In this document: positions 27,876 through 30,802 of the stretch, piece after piece | How positions within the stretch are numbered: the stretch's first letter is position 1 | Layout of the letters: each line of letters opens with the position of its first letter | Source: Chara braunii | Taxonomy: Eukaryota; Streptophyta; Charophyceae; Charales; Characeae | Length of the DNA stretch: 30,802 nucleotides | Direction of reading: 5' to 3' | Assembly: GCA_003427395.1 (NCBI GenBank) | Contig: BFEA01000005.1 | Coordinates: 4,084,867 to 4,115,668, forward strand | The notes under the pieces: generated by a model | What the model was told of the DNA's origin: nothing | Database searches by the model: none | Seen by the model: the letters and a program-made list of their open reading frames with translations, nothing else | Made by a program: the position numbers and the translations under genes

Positions 27876-27961
<86 letters not shown>

Positions 27962-27962
27962 N

Positions 27963-28018
<56 letters not shown>
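27873..28018. repeat. (GT)n(GA)n compound microsatellite with assembly gap
   Basis: TG dinucleotides to about 27903, then GA dinucleotides to 28018. An N at 27962 marks an unresolved base or collapsed gap, so the true length is unknown. Open frames through it are artefacts. Confidence 0.97.
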
Positions 28019-28021
<3 letters not shown>

Positions 28022-28029
28022 GTGACTCT

Positions 28030-28200
28030 GAGACTTGACGACATTTGGATTCAGACTCGACATTGGATATGAGACATCTTGAAGAGGGATTATTTGGGAC
28101 CTGTATCGAAGACTTGGTGTTGATGATATTCTTATCTTTCCCCTCTTCTTCGTCTGATCCCCTCTTCTTCGTTGATCCCTTTCTCTCCGTCTGTGTATAC
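28030..28200. repeat. Dispersed repeat matching the spacer of the element 1 palindrome
   Basis: From GACTTGAC through GGATTCAGAC, GGGA[T/C]TATTTGGG, CGAAGACTTGGTGTTGA and CTCTTCTTCGTCT to GTCTGTGTAT, this parallels 5247-5374 with indels and about one change in eight. The palindrome arms themselves are not obviously present here. Probably a diverged LTR fragment of the same family. Confidence 0.75.
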
Positions 28201-28446
28201 GGGAGGACTGTGCCAAGTTGTCCATTTGTAACTCTGGCACGTACTACTTCGTTTCTTCTTTGCCTTTTGCCTTCCTCGAAATGTTCCAAGATGCACGCCG
28301 TCGTTATGACTCTCATGTCAATGTAAAATAAAATGAACTAAATAAACTAAATAAACTAACTAACTAAATAAATAAATAAAATAAAATCGAATGAATCTAT
28401 AGTTAGAACGTGGAAATATATACTACCACATACTACACATGTATGC

Positions 28447-28487
<41 letters not shown>

Positions 28488-29049
28488 GGAGAGAGTAGGA
28501 GACAGAGAAAGCGGGGAGGATTGAATTAACCCGGTGACAAACCACGACCGGGTGCATTCAAAAGTTACCGCTGCTGCATCTGATAGAGAAGGCACGAAGA
28601 GGGAGATAAATGTGCAGAAGGGGGAAGGATGACAATCGCGCAGGGAAAGAAAAAGGGGGAAAGTGAATGGTGGTCTCAGGTACATATGACATCTGTGAGT
28701 TGGGAATCGGGTTGTGAGGGATACAAGAGACATACCTAGTGCTTGACGCGTGCGGCATGGACCGAGATCTGCTTGTACTTGGAAAGTTGTTGATGTCATC
28801 TTTCGGCTACGTAGTATAGGCTAGATAGGATCTGCCACAATGTAGTATGGGCGCCGAGCGCCAGATAGGATATCAACTGTGGTTCTTCGTTGATGATGAT
28901 GAGATTATTCCAGCATACTCAATTATGAGCTTTGCAGTGTTCTTCTTTGGTGAAATTCGTGATGCAATCCTGTTGTTGGATCGAGGTCACGACTATCTGG
29001 TCTTCTGTATTTGATGCTGTTTGATTGCTGAAGTTCGCCATTGCTCATC

Positions 29050-29050
<1 letters not shown>
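28201..29050. repeat. Unassigned sequence with AAAT and GT/GA microsatellites
   Basis: TAAA/CTAA tetranucleotides fill about 28325-28386. A second (GT)n(GA)n tract lies at 28449-28492. No gene: frames across 28356-28799 are part simple repeat (Thr-His and Ser-Leu runs) and part featureless. Confidence 0.75.

Positions 29051-29116
<66 letters not shown>
29051..29116. repeat. (TTA)n microsatellite
   Basis: An uninterrupted TTA trinucleotide run of about 22 units. Confidence 0.97.
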
Positions 29117-29150
29117 GTGAAAATCAGACTTGCTATCCTTCACACTTCAA

Positions 29151-29447
29151 ATGTATGCAAACAGTAGCGCAACAAACTGGCGACATGCGCCCACTCAAAA
29201 CTCAGAGATATGGAAGCCCAGATACGAGTTCACTTTCGATGGTAATGGCGACTCAGCCCCCAAACAACTTTCTGCTCACATATACCGGATCGCCCTGGAT
29301 ATCCTACACGCGATGGCGGTTATGGTCGCCGCTGTGCTGTCATTATGGCTGAGCTCCTCTCAACCCACTTCAACTTTGAACTCGCTGCAGACCTCCTTGC
29401 GCAGGTCGCTGTGGCAGCGCTTCCGGGGCTTCCGTAAGAATGAATGA
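29151..29447 (+). CDS. Hypothetical small membrane protein, 98 aa, unrecognised
   Basis: I choose the ATG at 29151 (AAATGTATGC) over upstream non-ATG codons. The product has a polar N-terminus with an aromatic-rich block (SEIWKPRYEFTFDGNGD, residues 19-34), one likely membrane helix (about residues 47-67, ending MVAAVLSLWL) and a basic C-terminus RRSLWQRFRGFRKNE. That is a plausible single-span layout with a positive-inside tail. No signal peptide or domain is recognised. It sits just downstream of the TTA microsatellite and is followed by A/T-rich sequence with no clear polyadenylation signal. Composition is more protein-like than other frames nearby. It could be an exon of a larger gene, a retroelement remnant or chance. 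Confidence 0.35.
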   Translation: MYANSSATNWRHAPTQNSEIWKPRYEFTFDGNGDSAPKQLSAHIYRIALDILHAMAVMVAAVLSLWLSSSQPTSTLNSLQTSLRRSLWQRFRGFRKNE

Positions 29448-29924
29448 AGAGTTGGGCATTGCCTCTTGATTTGTACTTATGTAACTCGTGGTCTGCATCC
29501 TTTCCACCGGCCCATGGTGCTCACAGTCCCTCGTGGTACTTGTTGGACCGGATTGGTACTGACTGGACCTTACCGCTGACTGACTGTGGACTCACTGCTA
29601 ACCTACCATAGTCATACTGCGATTGCACTGCAGTTTAGTCCACCACTTGACTCACCACTTGACCACTTGCCCACTGCCGACCTTCTAGGGGGACTACAGC
29701 TAGACTTCAGGAACTCGCTAAGACTTCTACTCTATAGATCTATAGATCTAACCCCTGCTGCCTATGGACCTATGACAGACCTACCAACTGTCCATAAATA
29801 CAGAGGTCACAGGTTCAACTCTCGGGGACTACATAGATACTGTACATAGGTAGGGTGAGATCTAAGAATCGAGCCCTGAGATCTGCGTCTGTTACTGCAA
29901 AGAGGTAAAAACCGTTTCACTGTG
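29448..29924. other. Unassigned sequence
   Basis: No supported gene. CACTTGACTCACCACTTGACC direct repeats occur near 29642-29670 and TATAGATC is duplicated at 29733-29748. ACAGGTTCAACTCTCGGG near 29809 resembles a tRNA T-arm without the rest of a tRNA. Confidence 0.5.
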
Positions 29925-30069
29925 GTTATTATTATTATTCTTATTATTATTCTTATTATTATTCTTATTATTATTCTTATTCTTATTTTTATTCTTATTA
30001 TTCTTATTATTCTTATTTATTATTATTATTATTATTACTATTATTATTATTATTATTTTTATTATTATT
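29925..30069. repeat. (ATT)n/(CTT) compound microsatellite
   Basis: ATT units with periodic CTT interruptions over about 145 bp. Minus-strand reading gives Asn/Lys/Ile runs that are not a gene. Confidence 0.97.
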
Positions 30070-30462
30070 GTTGCAATCAGAATTGTCTTCTTTGATATCC
30101 GGCGGGCATACAAACAGATGACAATCACACTGATGCCCGTAAACCTACACAAAGCTCTGAGATAACGGAGCCCCGAAACCCGATCCAAATTCAGACTTGT
30201 CTCGAGCAACCGGATTCCCCACAGTTTGTTCACACGCAAGCACTCTGGATTCCACCGGAGGTCCCATACTCAATGGTGGATTTCTCGTCCTTTCCCTATT
30301 CCGGGTCGTCGTTTAGTTCGGGCTTTGTGTTTGTATCTGACTCAGTGTTGGATTTCACATGTTACAGGAGCCCGGAACTAGCCTTCCCGTGGGTGACAGA
30401 CGCGGGCGGACATAGGGCTAGATCTGCAGGCCGGTAGATCCCTTCTCCCGGTCGACACCGTA
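30070..30462. other. Unassigned sequence
   Basis: I see no gene or recognisable element. It may include LTR-derived sequence if the terminus at 30463-30480 is real. Confidence 0.4.
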
Positions 30463-30480
30463 AAGGCCCTTTTAATCTCA
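30463..30480 (-). repeat. Possible LTR terminus related to element 2
   Basis: The minus strand reads TTAAAAGGGCCTTTACGG, preceded by GGTGAGA. The element 2 LTR starts TAAAAGGGCCTTACG, preceded in its 3' copy by GGCGAGAG. A shared edge plus purine tract suggests the 5' end of a related minus-strand LTR extending to lower coordinates. Further similarity was not evident. Confidence 0.35.
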
Positions 30481-30564
30481 CCAAACCTTTTTTTAATTTT
30501 CCCTAGAAAAACAAGTATTTTTCTTTCAAAACTTTATCAACACTTTGACACACTGGTAATTGCG

Positions 30565-30717
30565 CGCGTGTGTGTGTATGTGTGTGTGTGTGTGTGTGTG
30601 ACTCCGAATCAGGGCTGTTTTGCGGCCCGACATTGAAGCAGGTACATTTATTATCAGGTCTGGATTGAATGCATATGAACTTTGGTTATATAGTGGTGGG
30701 GACATGGATTGGTGGTT

Positions 30718-30802
<85 letters not shown>
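30565..30802. repeat. (GT)n tract and terminal (CT)n microsatellite
   Basis: GT dinucleotides at about 30565-30601. CT dinucleotides begin at 30721 and run off the window end (over 80 bp). The 120 bp between hold no gene. Confidence 0.95.

Noticed and set aside
27489-28316. 275-codon minus-strand frame
   Set aside because: Runs through the GA/GT microsatellite and an N. Long Ser-Leu and Thr-His runs show it is not a gene.
29892-30239. 115-codon Asn/Lys/Ile-rich minus-strand frame
   Set aside because: Mostly the ATT microsatellite read as protein.

Overview
This is a gene-poor, repeat-dominated eukaryotic nuclear window. Two decayed Ty3/gypsy LTR retrotransposons, both on the minus strand, make up roughly half of it. 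The rest is foldback and terminal-inverted-repeat elements, minisatellites, microsatellites and unassigned sequence. There are no operons, tRNA or rRNA genes that I can support. The style of the retroelement proteins (protease motif I/V-D-C-x-x-[ST]-R-N-Y-I-S, chromodomain-like integrase tail, initiator-Met primer sites) and the density of simple repeats fit a charophyte green alga. My best guess is Chara braunii, from recollection of its retroelement proteins, which I cannot check here.

Layout: 1-85 is simple repeat. 117-6103 is element 1 (minus strand): 5' LTR about 5041-6103, primer binding site 5026-5037, a leader rich in internal repeats, gag 4024-2438, and pol from 2447 down to RNase H, where the homology stops against simple repeat and the integrase is missing. 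The gag-pol junction keeps a textbook -1 frameshift heptamer abutting the gag stop, with a hairpin 8-11 nt downstream. The 5' LTR contains a palindrome with two 204-bp arms that differ at only 2 positions.

6104-10056 holds no convincing gene. It contains two foldback elements with related termini (7239-7367 and 9030-9254), a tetranucleotide foldback, several minisatellites and a long purine-rich tract. 10057-18830 is element 2 (minus strand), structurally complete: 3' LTR, integrase with chromodomain-like tail, RNase H, RT, protease, gag, primer site, 5' LTR. It is disabled by at least fifteen stops, frameshifts or deletions. Its LTRs differ at about 18 of the first ~300 aligned bases, so it is not recent.

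18901-19530 is a tandem pair of ~300-bp MITE-like elements with 17-bp perfect terminal inverted repeats. 19531-24187 is mostly unassigned, with a partial foldback relative, a possible tRNA-derived SINE, a possible gag N-terminal fragment and a strong hairpin at 23929-23982. Two short unrecognised reading frames (24188-24553 and 29151-29447) are the only candidates for host coding sequence. A 228-bp direct repeat (26500-26727 and 27154-27381) carries a TATA-like motif. 27640-30802 is dominated by long microsatellites and contains a sequencing gap (N at 27962).

The genes do not form a host pathway. The recognisable proteins are the replication machinery of two independent retroelements, neither able to make intact products. 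The small inverted-repeat elements have no transposase here.
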